Origin: Henckelia pumila
Taxonomy: Eukaryota; Streptophyta; Magnoliopsida; Lamiales; Gesneriaceae
Reading direction: 5' to 3'
Assembly (NCBI RefSeq): GCF_033568475.1
Contig: NC_133121.1
Location: 8,308,001 to 8,372,000 of the forward strand
DNA: 64,000 nucleotides
Positions within the stretch are counted from its first letter, which is position 1. Each line of letters opens with the position of its first letter. The position numbers and the translations under genes were made by a program. Under the pieces are notes generated by a model that saw only the letters and a program-made list of their open reading frames with translations, did no database searches and was not told where the DNA came from. Below are positions 24,073-37,304 of this stretch, piece after piece.

Positions 24073-25043
24073 TTTGGGCTGAGATATCGAGCTAAAATAC
24101 CGACTTTTCGTGATATCGTACTGAACTTTTTTCGAAATATAGACATTTTTTTGGTATATTGAATTTTTTTTCGGTCTCTATACGATACCAATATGGATTT
24201 TTTTCATACCAAAATTTCAGAATTTCTATATCAATATCGGCATGAATTTTTTTCATACCAATATTTTTTATATAGTCAAATAGTCAACGTGTTTAGACCT
24301 AAAAAATTTATAGGAATATACTTTTATGCCCTTGGGACATTGTGAAATCTCTTTCAATTCTACTCACCGTAGCCCATTGAATATACATATAACACACATA
24401 AACCTCAACAATATTTACCGTTTTATAATAATAATACCATCGTATCAATGATGAACAATCTTACTGATGAATTTTGTTGTAGAAATACAGAAGATAAAAA
24501 TTTACAGTAGTATATATAGTTAAGTGATTTGAGATATATTTTTAAAAGAGATGTATTTTTCTTTTATTTATATAACATGAAAAGGGTAACCCATATACTA
24601 ATGTCTACTGAATTTATTTATTTAAGTTTTATTTCAAATTTTATGAAAATTGGGTTGGTAAAAGAAATCAATTTTACATTAAAACCATACACTCCATCGT
24701 GACTTGACAAGTTCATAATAAGCACGTGTCACTTTTGTACATACATTTGTCAAAATATTGCAACACACGAACGTAAAGTTAAAATACTCGAGAGGTAAGG
24801 TAACATCTGTTCATTTGTTATCTTCGAATTCTCGAGAAGAATGATAAATTGTTTTATGCAAAGGTTATATGTACTTAATTTGTTTCTGAGTCAACCGCAC
24901 AACTTTTTTTATATGCTGTGTTTTTGGATCGTTGGCTTAAAAAATAATGCTTGGAATAATGCAAACCAACACATATACCCTATTGAAATGATTAACAATC
25001 ATATTCTAAGGCACCGGTATTACTAATATATGTATAACCCGGT

Positions 25044-25194
25044 TTAGTACATGCCGCCCTACCCCCTGCGAGTGACGTGTAACCCCATGATTGGTCAAAA
25101 TTAGTGGGTTTCACGTGAGGCCCACTAATTTTAACCAATCATGAGTCGCCACGTCACCCGCATGGCACTATCCTGCGGATAACATCTACTCAAC
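25044..25194. mobile_element. Palindromic MITE, family A, copy 3
   Basis: The best preserved copy. ATGATTGGTCAAAATTAGTG is mirrored by CCCACTAATTTTAACCAATC around GGTTTCACGTGAGG. The outer arms are TTTAGTACATGCCGCCCTAC and its degraded inverse CCTGCGGATAACATCTACTC. Same family as 2528 and 10033. Confidence 0.7.
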
Positions 25195-26023
25195 CGTATA
25201 ACTCATCTCATCCTATCCTACGTTCTTCTCATCATATTATTTATCTATAAGTTGATTTCGTCAACTTCGCTAATGTTCACTGTATTAAAATTATATATCA
25301 ACACCATATATTACTATATTAGATTTATATGACGTTAACTTCGCTCGAGATCGCTGTACCAAAACTACATATTAGCACCATATTGTACCTAAATCTGCTC
25401 AACATATTGAGCTGAACATCAATCGTTCAGTTTTTTTATTTTACAGAGGAGACGCTTCATTGCCATTTCAAGCACTACTATCATCATTTTTTGAATCCAG
25501 ATCCCTCTACACCTGGAGACTCTTTTGGATAAAATTAATTTAGAGTTGGGCTGAACTGAACTCATCACGAGACTCTCCCACGGTCTATTCTCTCATAACA
25601 TTCAAATTCGAGATGACATCAAAACTCAAAAGGGAATAAAAAAACCTTGCTGCTCTAAACAACCAAACAAACGATCGTACACCACAGCCACCTTATGATA
25701 TTGCAAGCCGAAATTCCTATCATGCCATCAGTTAACTGCGTTTAAAACACGACTTTGAAACGCGGTCTTTTAAATTAAGAGCAAGATAAGTGTGTATCTT
25801 CAAGTTCAATTCCTTACAAGTAAAAACAGAGTATGGTTCAGATTGAGCTCCCACCAAGTGATTATTTTCAGAGATTAGTCATCGATCAGGCAAATCACAT
25901 ATTCAAATTCTTAAGACAATTCTTTTCTTAAATCAAGATTACGCCCTCTCATGGCCTGAAGAGTTAGTATGCCACTATTAATCTCTTGTTTCACCTCCCC
26001 TTTTCTTCCTCCCACTGGACTTT

Positions 26024-29000
26024 TTATCGAAACCACCATCTCTGAATGGCAGATATCGGAGTGTTCAAAAATGGAGCATACCGCTGCATTAATGGATTCG
26101 CAGAACGCCCAATCTTTGCCCATGTATTTTGATGGTAACCAGCAGTAACAGGAGAATGGTACATAAGCTTCAAAAGCTGCCACAAAGAAAGTTCAAGAAC
26201 TGAATCAACTTCAACAAGTTGGTGATTTTTGTCCAACAGATATTCGACTAAGGAATGTACAAATATCATAGAACTCAAGGTATGCACACATTATTGGTAG
26301 GATATCAGATACCGGATTCTCTTAGATGAGTACCGAGTCAACCCCAAGTGATGGAAATATTAAATAGGAATTATAGGACAAATTAATGGTAATTTTGAGA
26401 CAACTGCATATGTTTATGCCTACAGGATAGTGGAGAACAAAATGGTATATTTAAGTATTTCACAGAAACTCATCAAACTTTTAACAAGAATTAGATACAT
26501 CGAAACATCAATTTCAAGTTTCAATTCAAAAGCAACACATACCTGCCAGTACATGAATGCCTGTATGATATTCCGCTGCCACCTATTAAATCAAGGCACA
26601 AAACATCAATTTTCGATGTGAATAACTAAAATAAGGTTATAAAATTATAAAGGAAATGAGGAAGATACTGACGAGAAGAGAGAAATTATCAGAAGGAACC
26701 CAATTCCTATCTCAGCCTGTGATGACAGAACCCCAAGAGTGGTCGTGTTTGATTCAACCCAAACACAAGCCTTTTCCAAGTACCTCCTGTGGAGGATCAG
26801 CAAGAATGTCTCAAATAGGAGAACGAACATTCACAACAAATTAGGCTTTAATTTATGATAGATTATCAGAGGAAATTTAATACAGAATATGGAAAAAAGA
26901 AACCGAGCCTTTAAACACACACTCTGAAGCTAGAGCCTCATCAATGATAAAGGTTGAATTGATACCCACTAAATATAATGCATGCGATTATTTCAATCTA
27001 AATAATCACCTTAGATTTCCTTTTCTGGATAAACATCATTCAACAATTTAAACAAATTTTGATGTACCATCCTACTATATATCAAAGTGGGCATAAATGA
27101 AAACACATGATTCCAAAGACTCAAAGTGGTATATACATTTATGATAAGTGTCCCAAGAGAGAGACAACTATATAATAAAAACATTTGAAAAGGATTGTAG
27201 TTTAGACATAGTCCAGTTGATGTTCTCCTCAATCCAGGGTCGTGCCAATAAGCAATACCACAGGACGGTGAATTTTGAAATATTCTACACTACAAAAACT
27301 GGCTCTCTCACCTGTACAACGTGGAATGGCTAAAGTTATGCCTCAGGAACCTTGTAACGTGTTCAAGTGCCCGGCACAGAATCGGAATTAAAGCAACTGC
27401 CAACATTGAAATTGGTACTTTCAGAATCTCATGCACTCCGTAAACATGACTGAGAAACTAATAAGTGCGTAAGTGATGCTTACATTTGAGGCAAACATTT
27501 GAGGAAACGAAGTTAAGACAGTAAATGGCATAGAGAAAATCTTTGGTAGCCACCACTGATTGAAACCACACCTGTAAAGCCTGCAAGTTCCATGCTCTCG
27601 GTTTCTGCAGACAATGATCAGTTACTATAGGCACTAGGCAGTTAACCAATAAATAGAACAGAATTCATGCACCAACACAAACAAATAAGCTAAGTGGCAT
27701 TACCCCATACAATGAATATAGAGAATACAGAGAAGTACAAGTAGTTCCCAAGAACGAAAGCCGATATGCCCGATTTGATAGATTCTGTGGTACAAATGGA
27801 AACAATGAAAGAACTCCCACAAGGAATACCTGCAGATGACAAGGGAAAGAATTTGAGTACCCTAAAGTAGAATTTTATAGAAGATAGAAAACACACCCTG
27901 AGACAATTATCTCTACTACATTATTACGAGGTTTAAAGTAACAAACTTTTGCGGCATGCCGAAATTTTAAAACTGCCAAAAATAAATCAAATCTAAAATT
28001 ACAAAATACCACATTTTAATTTTTAAAAAATTTCAAAAAAAACTAATTTGGTAAATGTAGCTCAGTTATAGCCATAATATTTCATTCACTTTAGAAAGAA
28101 ATTTTAAATTACGTACATTTTATCTCTCTTTATCTAGACTTTCAAATCTTTATATGATCATATAACTCAGTAACTCCTAATATAAAAAATGTATATATAA
28201 ATATATTTTATATATATATATATATATATATTATTAAAAGGCATTAATTAAAAATTACAAAAATTTATTTACCACTAAAGAAATTATATATTTATATATG
28301 CACGCATAACAAGCCAAGAGGTGCAAGTGTAGAATGATTTACAGATCGAGGTAAACTTGTTTTTGCAAATCTTGATCAAAATCTACACAAAAGATCACAG
28401 GTTACATTGACCCATCCTTCCAAGCCAAAGGCCCAAAATGTTTAGAGGTTATACTAGACAAGAAATCATAGAATATAATAAAAAGCTTTGAACACATTAA
28501 GAACATTTAAAGCAGGCCGTGAATCAAATTATAGACCAATAAAGCAAGACACAATGCAAGCTCCAATGTGCCATAAAAAAACTTGTCATTCTTGCATCTA
28601 CCGGAAAGCAGTTAAACAGTAACATAATTTCAAATGAATTCAACATACCCATGCGTTGACAGAAAATTGAATGGTTTGACTATTCCAACGCAATGATGTA
28701 GGGTTAGGAGGTGGAGTTGCAGGTGTCCCTGACGTTCTACTCGCAGACCCTACGTGACAAGTTAAAGGTTTTTTTAAAAAAAGAAACACCTAACATCGGA
28801 GTATAAATAAGATATGTTGGCCAAAACCATCAGCCAATCTCATATAATAAAACTACTTCAGACCTGAGCTCCGTTGACGTGGGTTACTTCCAGAAGCAGC
28901 CGATGACGTTGATTGTGCTGAAGGTTTTGCAGGTGTGGTACTGGTAGTCATGGGTTCGACAAGTAGATCTGGATCCTGGCATGTAATGTGCATCAACTTA

Positions 29001-29792
29001 GTGGCAAACAATGAATATCAAGAACCGGCATTCGTAAGCATGCTTTTTATGCCATATTCACAATAAATATTCCAAGCTAATATTCACACAGATGACAGAA
29101 AACTTAATCTCTCATTCATACACGACCAACAATGGACAACTAGGAAAATCCAGGTTCACACACTCACAAGTTTAAAATGGCAAACTAAAGCGGTCCCATG
29201 AAAAAGTATTCCAGTAAACAACATTCCCATATTCCCACGTTCGTGCTCTCATCGAGCACATAAAATTTCTTCACCAGCTGCCCATCTATACCACAAAAAC
29301 GATCCGGTCCAGATAAAATTCGTTCATTTCGTTTGAAAAACACCAACTAAGCAGCCAAAACCATCATAATTCTCGAGCGGGAAGAAACGAAAAGCATTAG
29401 AAATAATTAAACTTTATGTATATAGCCAAGATTAAATCTTCGACATTGAAGAGGGAATAAAAAGATTAAAAACTCCATGAGATTATTTCTACAAATCAAT
29501 ACCTAATTTCAAAAACCAAAAACCTTCACCAAGAACAAACAAACGAAAATCAACAGCATATCCATATCAAAATAAATTAAATACAAAAGAAATGAAGAAA
29601 AGAAGAGCATACAATGTATCGCTGGTAGAACTTGCGCTTGAAGTGATCAACGACATCAGATCTGGAAGACATGTGAGGAGGAAGGAGCACGTTTGACCAG
29701 TAGTCCGCCCACCGCGCATCGTTCTCATAATCGTAAGCGGCCGCCGCAATCCGCTTCAACTTCTGCGGATCTTCTCCTTCTCCGCCGCCCAT
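26024..29792 (-). CDS. TMEM33/Pom33-like ER and nuclear-envelope membrane protein
   Basis: Nine exons (29792-29613, 28975-28864, 28749-28649, 27829-27704, 27604-27484, 27396-27312, 26786-26673, 26582-26543, 26176-26024) give an unbroken 343-residue frame. The plant-type N-terminus MGGGEGEDPQKLKRIAAAAY is followed by ARWADYWSNVLLPPH and HFKRKFYQRYID. A Ser/Thr/Pro-rich linker comes next, then a domain with several hydrophobic helices. The segments ILCRALEHVTRFL, SLFSWQRNIIQAFMYWQLLK and NPLMQRYAPFLNTPISAI align in order with human TMEM33 and yeast Pom33. Those proteins shape ER tubules and help seat nuclear pores; any plant role is inferred. A 1-kb AT-rich intron (28648-27830) includes a TA tract near 28208-28232. 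Close plant homologues are annotated under varied and partly misleading names, so no symbol is given. Confidence 0.85.
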
Positions 29793-29967
29793 GATCTTCT
29801 CTCTTTGTGCCTTCGATTGTGGAAACCCTCCGATAATTTAACCCACACTCTCTTTTCACTCGTAGATTCGTCGTTGTTCCGTATTCCAGGATGGCTATCT
29901 TGTTTATTTCTCCTGTTTGACGTAAAATCGCTGATGTATGATTCACGACTTTAACATAAACACTATA

Positions 29968-30268
29968 AAATTTGCTTTTTTAATATTTCAAATATAAAAT
30001 TAAAATTTCAAATATATAAATATTTTAGTTTTAGTCATGCAAATTTCGATTTTTGGCAATTTTGATATTTTTTTTTAAAATGCTGACGTGACACTGTACA
30101 CGTCACCTCCACATCAGAACTGCATTTGTGCCACATTAGCGCCACATCGAAAAAAGGACTAAAATTGCCAGAAAAATAAAGATATCGGACCAAAACTAAA
30201 ATCTGAAAATGTAGAGGACCGAAATCGCAAAGTAACAAATATACAAGACCAAAAAAAGCAATTTTCCC
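29968..30268. mobile_element. MULE-type MITE, family B, copy 1
   Basis: The right end GACCAAAAAAAGCAATTTTC and the interior run TGACGTGACACTGTACACGT...CACATCAG...GCGCCACATCG match the element at 41181-41495 closely. The left end is degraded. Non-coding. Confidence 0.6.
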
Positions 30269-30490
30269 ATATATAAATCCGTCAAATCTTGAAACGACCA
30301 TTTTATAATAAAAAATAACATTTTTAAAAAAAAAAATATCTTTCATAAGTGATTCAAATAAAAAATTTATTTGACAAAATTCAGATGAGCTTTTGTGATT
30401 TAAAAATATATTATTGTTATTACTATATTATAAATCGGTAGGAGGACCTATGACAACCACTTTGGTTTGACCACTTAAAACTATATGTGT

Positions 30491-30680
30491 GATGCTACAT
30501 GTATACGGAGAGTTGCACGTTGAGTTACATATTGAGTTACACACTACACATAAAATTACAAAATTATCATTCACTTGATTTGGAAAAAAATCTTTCCAAA
30601 ATACATTAAAGATATTTATGTAATTTCAACTGCAACGTATAATCCAACGTGCATGTAACCCTTCGCATACATGTAGCATC
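30491..30680. mobile_element. Palindromic MITE, family C, copy 1
   Basis: Ends are GATGCTACATGTATACGGAG and ATACATGTAGCATC, about 190 bases apart, with CACTTGATTTGGAAAAAAAT in the middle. A second copy in opposite internal order lies in the intron of the middle TBL gene (47821). Confidence 0.7.
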
Positions 30681-31036
30681 ATCCAAGTATATATCGGCAA
30701 CCGATGTACACTTAATGCGTGTACATTCTCGATCTCTCAGTCTCATTGTTTTTTTATGATTGGGAGGAGATGAGTGAGAAGATTATAATTATATCTTACT
30801 ATTATAATAAAATAATAATAATTATTATTATTGTAAATATATAAATTTAAATTAGTTAAACTATATAATGATAATTTTATAATAATTAATACATCATTAA
30901 CAATTAATAATAATAATATATATATGAATAACTATTATTTTGATATATGTAGTTAAAATATGTTTTTTTATTAAAAATAATTTCATTTTATTTCTTTTTT
31001 ATTTTAACGGGTACCAATAGTTGGAATTGAATCTAA

Positions 31037-31343
31037 GAGCATCTACATTGATGCATTATTTGTTGATTAATAACACCAATTAATGTTCATGCACCAATGT
31101 GGGTGTATGAATTATTAATCTGTCAGCCCAAAAATTCATACATATTAATCCCGTTATATACCATAAATAAAAAGAAAAAGAAACAGGTTGCGTTTTTTGT
31201 GAGTGTTGATATTAAATGAATGTGAGTGTGTATTAATAATGAAAATGCGTTAATATAATGAGTATGTGTCATGTGGACCCCACGTTTTTTGAGAAGGTGG
31301 AAGATGGAATAATGGGGATTAATGAGTACCAATGCAGATGCCC
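31037..31343. mobile_element. Tourist-like (PIF/Harbinger) MITE
   Basis: The left end GAGCATCTACATTGATGC and the right end (reverse complement) GGGCATCTGCATTGGTAC are imperfect inverted repeats. TAA lies directly outside both ends (31034-31036 and 31344-31346), the 3-base target of PIF/Harbinger elements. 307 bases, non-coding. Confidence 0.75.
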
Positions 31344-31944
31344 TAACAACCAATACATCGTCAATCGCATTTCATTCCAAAGTTAATTTCATTTCTAACT
31401 TATTGGACTTTCCACGGTGTCAATCATGCCCCAACACTTGAGAGAAATTTACACTTCTAATCATGGAAATGAGATTAACAAAAGGATTTAACAAGAATTA
31501 CAAGTCAACCCATATATATGCTTTAAATCTTAGAGATTTAAGCATGTACATGCACGTCACCTTAGGAAAAAAAAACACAAATGAATGGCTACATTGATCA
31601 ATCTACAAGTCTACAACTAAACTTTCATGTGTAATATAGACAGACTACCCTCATGAATCATGAGCATAACTCTAGCTCGAAAAGATTTTTTTTTATCCGC
31701 GTCTTTGAATCACGAATTACAACCCCGTGTGTTCTCATCAAATGTACCCTACAGAAAAAGTGTATGATATGTTCTATAGTTCAATGGAAGTTGATGCATT
31801 GTTCTTTATGCTGCAAAAAAACTGTACTAGCTGCTGCATCTTTAAAGACACATGTGAAAACCAGTAAGAGTTTGACTTGTTCTTGGCTCGTCCCTCCTCT
31901 CAGATGCCTCCAAATCCTTTGCGCTGGCACTGCTCCCACGGTTA

Positions 31945-33959
31945 CTACCCGAGACGACTATTCTCTATTCCTTTGTCTTGATTTTCTTCTGGCACCAACT
32001 GGGAGACCTTTTTCAGTTCCTCCCCTTTTCCCCACAGAACTAAGTATAGTCCTCCTACGATCATAATCCCACCAAGCAACCTGTCCAGCATTAAAATATA
32101 TATATAGTCTTTGATCAAATAAATTTATAATCACTCATGAAAGATATGAAAAAACACACACATTCCAAGATGCAGCTTTTCTTGCAAGAAGAGGGATCCT
32201 GCGATGGCTACGAGCACCAGCATCATGGGATTGAAGGCTGATACGAAGACCGGCCCTCTCAAAGACACACACCAGGCAACTAGGGGAAACACTAGCCCAG
32301 AGCCCAGAATTCCCTGTTACATTAATTAAAATTTGTAAAGATCATTATAACGATCGATAAAACATTTTACAAGAATCAAGATAATCGGAGGAATACATAC
32401 AGAAAAAGCTGCAGTAAACAACCTAATGTCCCATCCCATTATCCACTGGCTCCAATCTCTTTCAACGCATAGACCGAAAACCACACCTTGTATCGACGCC
32501 CAAAACGCCATCATGGCTGTTATTGAATAAGGACATGGATACAGTTGTGCCACCTTAGCCTGGTCCAGAAGATTAATTATAATCAGGAAAAGCAATTACA
32601 AGTAGTTCTCCATTAAGCATTCTCAACTGAGAGTTATCATCAAGACTTTTTATGAACTATTAAGATAAAAATCCAGTGTATTATATTAAAGTTCATCCAA
32701 TGTTTTTTTTTTTTTGGTTACATCACACATGATGACTCCCTGTTAATTAATCGATTGTAAACATGTACTGAGAATATATATAAAAGAGAATGCGGAATCA
32801 TACCTGAATGATCAACCAGATGGAGTAAGATACACAACTAACAACAGATAAAAGTGCGCCCACGACAACGCTATGCTTATGAGCCTGTGTAGTTGGATGA
32901 TGATGATGGGATTTAGTTGTTTCTAGTAGATTTATGTTTGTGTTCCACAGATTCAAAACCGGACCTTTGAAAAATGTGAGGAGCATTGCCCCACCTATGC
33001 CGAGTAATGTTCCGAATACCTTTGCCTTGCCTGCGCTCGTATTCCATCCAAACCTCTCCAACCTGAAACAAATACACCAGAAATTGAGAGAGTATCGGTT
33101 ATTGTTGTCGAATGGTATCTCATCTAAGTTTACCTTGAGAAAATGGCTATGACAAATGTAATAGCTGGAACAAGATTTATCATGGCGGATACAAAAGTCG
33201 CAGATGTTAAGGTCAAACTTTTCAAGAACAGATTCTGTCCCAGTGCTCCCCTGCATAAGAAACCCGTATGTAGATTTTCCAATAACAAAATTTATGAGAT
33301 GCATGTACTTAATTGGAAAACATATATAATCAAACGATTCATCCAAGATAGGTTAGTATATTGCCAAAATCTGAGTACCCTTTGTGACATACATTAACAC
33401 TAAAGGGTTTATTCAAGATTGGTTTAATACAAACCAGCTATGGATTAAGATGCAAAAGGCACAATTCTCACCCGAATAAACCACAAAGAAATCCATAAAA
33501 CGCTATCTTCTTCGTCAACTTTGGCCTCTTTTTCCTGTGAATTAAAATTCATTTTTCTTTACAAGAAGCCTCGACAAAATCAAATTACAATACAGAATCC
33601 AAGTTTAAGAGGAACAGAAGCATGCATGTATCAAGATTCAAACAAAACCCCATTCGAAATCAGGTTCATATAACTCATCACTCATGAATATCACAAGTAA
33701 AAATCCCACAAGTTCTTGTTCAAAAAAAAACTGAAACATAAACATATAATCCAAACCTTTCAACGAAAAACGCTACAGGAGTAATGAAAACGGCGCCGAA
33801 CATGAATCTGTAAGCCACCAGAACAGGCAGACTCATCCCGTCGCTTGTAGCCAATTTGTATGTAATGTTTATTACGGAAAAGATGATTTGAACCAGAACC
33901 ATCAAAAGGGTCGCCTTCATCTCGTGCATAGTATTGGAAATCCCTGTACAGAAAGCCAT
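31945..33959 (-). CDS. WAT1-related protein (nodulin-21 / EamA transporter)
   Basis: Seven exons (33959-33757, 33534-33472, 33250-33134, 33062-32804, 32559-32401, 32313-32162, 32083-31945) give an unbroken 363-residue frame with ten hydrophobic helices in two EamA halves. Diagnostic stretches are MVLVQIIFSVINITYKLATS, LVAYRFMFGAVFITPVAFF, AFYGFLCGLFGGALGQNLF, SATFVSAMINLVPAITFVIA, GILGSGLVFPLVAWCVSLRG and FNPMMLVLVAIAGSLFLQEK. The seven-exon layout is usual for plant UMAMIT/WAT1 genes. Family members export amino acids or move auxin at the plasma membrane or tonoplast; the substrate cannot be read here. A His-rich loop (SHHHHP) lies in the central cytosolic linker. A second in-frame ATG (MHEMKATLLMV) 10 codons downstream may be the true start. 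Confidence 0.93.
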
Positions 33960-34167
33960 TGATTTCTTGTTCCAGAATCTTTTGTACGATCTCTACTTTC
34001 CTTATCAAAATCGTAGACTACGCACAAAATCTTGGCAGGGAGAAACGAGAAGTTTCAGAGGCAAAATGAAGGCCTATCCATCTCTCCTTTCTCGCTGTTC
34101 AAGAAAAATATGAAAAGATGAATTCGCTCAAGAGATATACATATATATATATATATATATGCATGCG

Positions 34168-34198
<31 letters not shown>

Positions 34199-34988
34199 CA
34201 GGTATCAACGTAGAAAGAGAGAAAAAAAATTATCTATATTAGGGTTACAAGTTAAATAAAAGTTATCTTTTAAATTATAAAAAATATCTCAAGTGTATTT
34301 TAATTATAAAAAAAAATATCATTGTAATGTCCTTTCATTTTTAAAAAAAAAAATTGGGGTAATTTGAGAAGAAGATGGACTGATACGTTCGGTTTGAAAT
34401 ATGAATATATGATAAACGTTTTTCAAATTAGGAGGATTAATTGTGTAGATGGTACATATATTTTTTAAAAATTATTGTTATCATAAAGAATATTTCATGG
34501 ATTTGTTTGTTGGATTCTAGTCGAGATCAAGTAATATAGTAGAGCTAAAGTCAAAATTGACGAATTATTTGGGTCAAAAACTTGAATAAAATCTGTAACA
34601 AATCTTTTTTTTTTTTTTCCTTTTGTTTTGAGATTCACTGAATATGTGGTTATTTGTTTGATATATGTCGGTTTCTATAAAAGTAAATTTTTTTATTTCT
34701 AAAATATATGTACATATTTATATTTTCAATAAACAAATGAATGATAAATTATATAAATTTATATTTTAAATTAAAATTATTTTTCGTTTATTCAGCTACA
34801 ACACAAAAACTCAAATAGTTTCACGAGTCAATTTGTTAAAAATAACCTCTTATTTGACCTAGCGCATGAAAATGTATCATTTTTTATATCAAAAGTGTTA
34901 TTTTCTATTATACGTATGTCGAGGTTGATATGCATCATGAATATAAATTAGGTAAAATACGTCTAATGAGACATTTGGTTTATAGAAA
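33960..34988. other. Upstream region of the WAT1-related gene
   Basis: Includes TA tracts at about 34141-34197 and, near 34800-34970, a decayed sequence like the GAGACGGTCTCA MITE family (TTTCACGAGTCAATTTG...AATGAGACAT). No gene is supported. Confidence 0.55.
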
Positions 34989-36366
34989 ATGGGAGTGGAT
35001 CCCGTACCGTGGCCTTGCCACAGTAGGGGATGCTGGTGTCAAAACGACACCACATCACAATTTTTCTTTTTTTAAAATATATATATTTTGATTTTACTTT
35101 ATTTGTTTTTTATTTTCTTTTTTTAAATCTTTTTTAATACAGTTTAATTTTTTTTATATTGTCAATTTTTCTTGTATCAGTTTTTTGTTATAATTTATCC
35201 TTTTACAATATATAATATAATAATATACCAACGGATTAAATATATCAATATGAAAATATAAATAAATAATTATATGTTTTACTTCAAAAATAAATAAGCT
35301 CGGTAATCAAACAATTAGAAAAAAACTGAAATGCTAATGATAAAAAAAATCAAACTTTTTATATTAAAATATTCTCATTTCTTGTTATAATTTTTTTTAA
35401 AAATTAATAGAAGAAGAAAATTGTGCAGTAGTACTAAAAATTATCAGTATAAAAGTATAAATTATAACAAAAAAATTACACAATAAAATTTGACAAGATA
35501 AAAAGAAAATAGTATATATATATATATATATAAATATATATTTTTAAAAAATTATAATGTATTAAAAAATAAAACAAAACAAAACAAAAAGTCATAAAGT
35601 GTAAAAAAAATAATTAAAATATATAAAATAAAAATAAAAAAAATTTAAAATAAACTAGTATATATATACTTTTATACCGATAATTTTTTAGCACTACTAC
35701 ACAATTTTTTTCTTTAAATTATATATATATTATTTAAAATTTAGTTTTTTGGACTTTTAGTTTTCATCTTTCTTTTATACCCTCTCAAAATTTTCTTTTT
35801 TAAAATTTTTTTAGCTTATTTTTCATTTTTTTTATTTCATTTTTTGGACTTTTTTTTTTGGGACATCGTTTCTCTTTCTCGTTTGGAAGGAAGACATAAT
35901 TTGTATATTTCATTTTTACTCATTTTTTACTTGTTTGATTATTCTTTTTTTTTTATTTTTCTATTTATTTTTTAAAAAAATTATAACAGGGAATGAAAAT
36001 ATTTGAATATAAAACATTTGATTTTTTATCATTTGCATTTCAGTTTTTTCTAATTTTTTGGTTACCGGACTTATTTATTTTTGGATTAAAACATATAATT
36101 ATTTATTTTTGTTTTCATATTGACATATTTAATTAGTTGATGTATTATTATAATATATATTGTAAAAGGATAAATTATAATAAAAATATTGATAATATAA
36201 AAAAACTAAAAAAAATTAGACTGTATTAAAAAAAAGTAAAAAAAGAAAATAAAAGATAAATAAAATAAAATCAATATATATAAAAAAAATTAAAAAAAAA
36301 AAAAAAAAAAAAAAGGAACAGCACCCCCTACTGTGGCAAGGGCCACAGTAGGGGATCCATTCCCAT
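34989..36366. mobile_element. Large foldback element with hairpin tips
   Basis: A 1.38-kb inverted-repeat element. The left end ATGGGAGTGGATCCC and right end GGGATCCATTCCCAT match. Arms of roughly 400 bases mirror each other, for example AAAAACTGAAATGCTAATGA on the left and TCATTTGCATTTCAGTTTTT on the right. Each tip also holds its own hairpin: on the right CCCCTACTGTGGC, AAGG, GCCACAGTAGGGG. A second, inner inverted pair (TTGTGCAGTAGTACTAAAAA near 35420 and TTTTTTAGCACTACTACACAA near 35690) lies in the middle. There is no coding capacity and the class is unclear. Confidence 0.8.
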
Positions 36367-36856
36367 AAAAAATTGTGTTCTCGATGACAAATTTAAATTT
36401 TTCAACACTTGTATGCTGCTTCCGATGTTCTTAACTTCTTGTCGAGATTTGGTTTATTAATTGTTTTTAATTTTTAGTTTGAGTGAAAGAATGAATGCAT
36501 GTGGGATCTTCATTTTCTTTATTTATTTGAGATATTTTTGGTTTTACGTTGTTATAAATTATAATTATAATAATTTAGTGATTGATTTTGTGTGTGAGAT
36601 TCACGTACGTACATTGCAAATATTAACTCCTGAAGCTCGATTCTATCATTATCCGAAGTTGATATAGAGATTCACTATTCAAGGATTTTATAAAATTATT
36701 ATTTCATATATCAAAACTCGAAATAGAGATTTACAAAATTATTTATATAAATGGACGGGGAGTGACGGTGGCATGTAGGGTTTTGGCAGAAATGGAGGGA
36801 AGAAGAAGATGAGGAAGAAGAAAAGGTGGATTGGGGAAAGAGATTATAAAATTTTT

Positions 36857-37118
36857 TGTCACGGTGAAAAACCGTGACAACATACTAAAACCGTGGCAAT
36901 ATTGCTATGTTTTAACTAACACGGTGGCAAACATTTTGCCACGGTTTTTTAACCCGTGGCAATTTGCTGACTGTTCTTAAAAACCGTGGCAATTTGCCAC
37001 GTTTAAGTTAAAACGTAGCAATAATTTTTCCACGGTTAATTGTCACGGTTAATTAACACGACAACATTTGTCATGGTTTAAAACAAATCGTGGCAAATTG
37101 GCCTTTTTTTTTGTAGTG
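36857..37118. mobile_element. CACTA-type terminal fragment
   Basis: Read on the minus strand it starts CACTACAAAAAAAAAGGCC at 37118. It then carries many copies of a subterminal motif (CCGTGGCAA / TTGCCACGG) in both directions, typical of En/Spm-CACTA ends. The opposite CACTA end was not found nearby. Confidence 0.65.
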
Positions 37119-37129
37119 TGATAAATATG

Positions 37130-37302
37130 TCGGACCAAAAAAGCAATTTTTCGTAAAAAAAAATTCAAGACATATATACCATTTGCTATAATTTGAATTA
37201 GGAAATCAAACAGTTCCCATAAAATAAATATTGAATGAGTAATTTACTACATATATCCTTTAGTTGTTGTTTGACATATATTCAACATCATTTTCTTCGT
37301 TA
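37130..37302 (-). pseudogene. Relic of a TBL gene 3' end
   Basis: About 170 bases here match 41474-41637, which spans the end of a MITE, the 3' flank and the last codons of the first TBL gene. Shared runs include CATATATACCATTTGCTATAA, ATTGAATGAGTAATTTACTA and ATTCAACATCATTTTCTT. It stops abruptly at 37302, where the gypsy fragment begins. It is best read as the remnant of a fourth array member, or as a locally duplicated end. Confidence 0.7.
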
Positions 37303-37304
37303 TT

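Larger units (their letters stand above)
23452..26023. other. Intergenic between ICME and the TMEM33-like gene
   Basis: Contains the upstream region of ICME, a 130-base sequence present twice (23677-23802 and 23937-24072), diffuse ATATCG-rich repeats to about 24270, and a palindromic MITE at 25044-25194. No gene is supported. Confidence 0.6.
29793..31944. other. Intergenic with three MITEs
   Basis: Upstream of the TMEM33-like gene and 3' of the WAT1 gene. It is occupied mostly by elements at about 29968-30268, 30491-30680 and 31037-31343. No gene is supported. Confidence 0.6.

Noticed and set aside
31653-32066. 137-codon plus-strand frame
   Set aside because: It lies antisense to the last exons of the WAT1-related gene, which has a full seven-exon model; the plus frame shows no family pattern.
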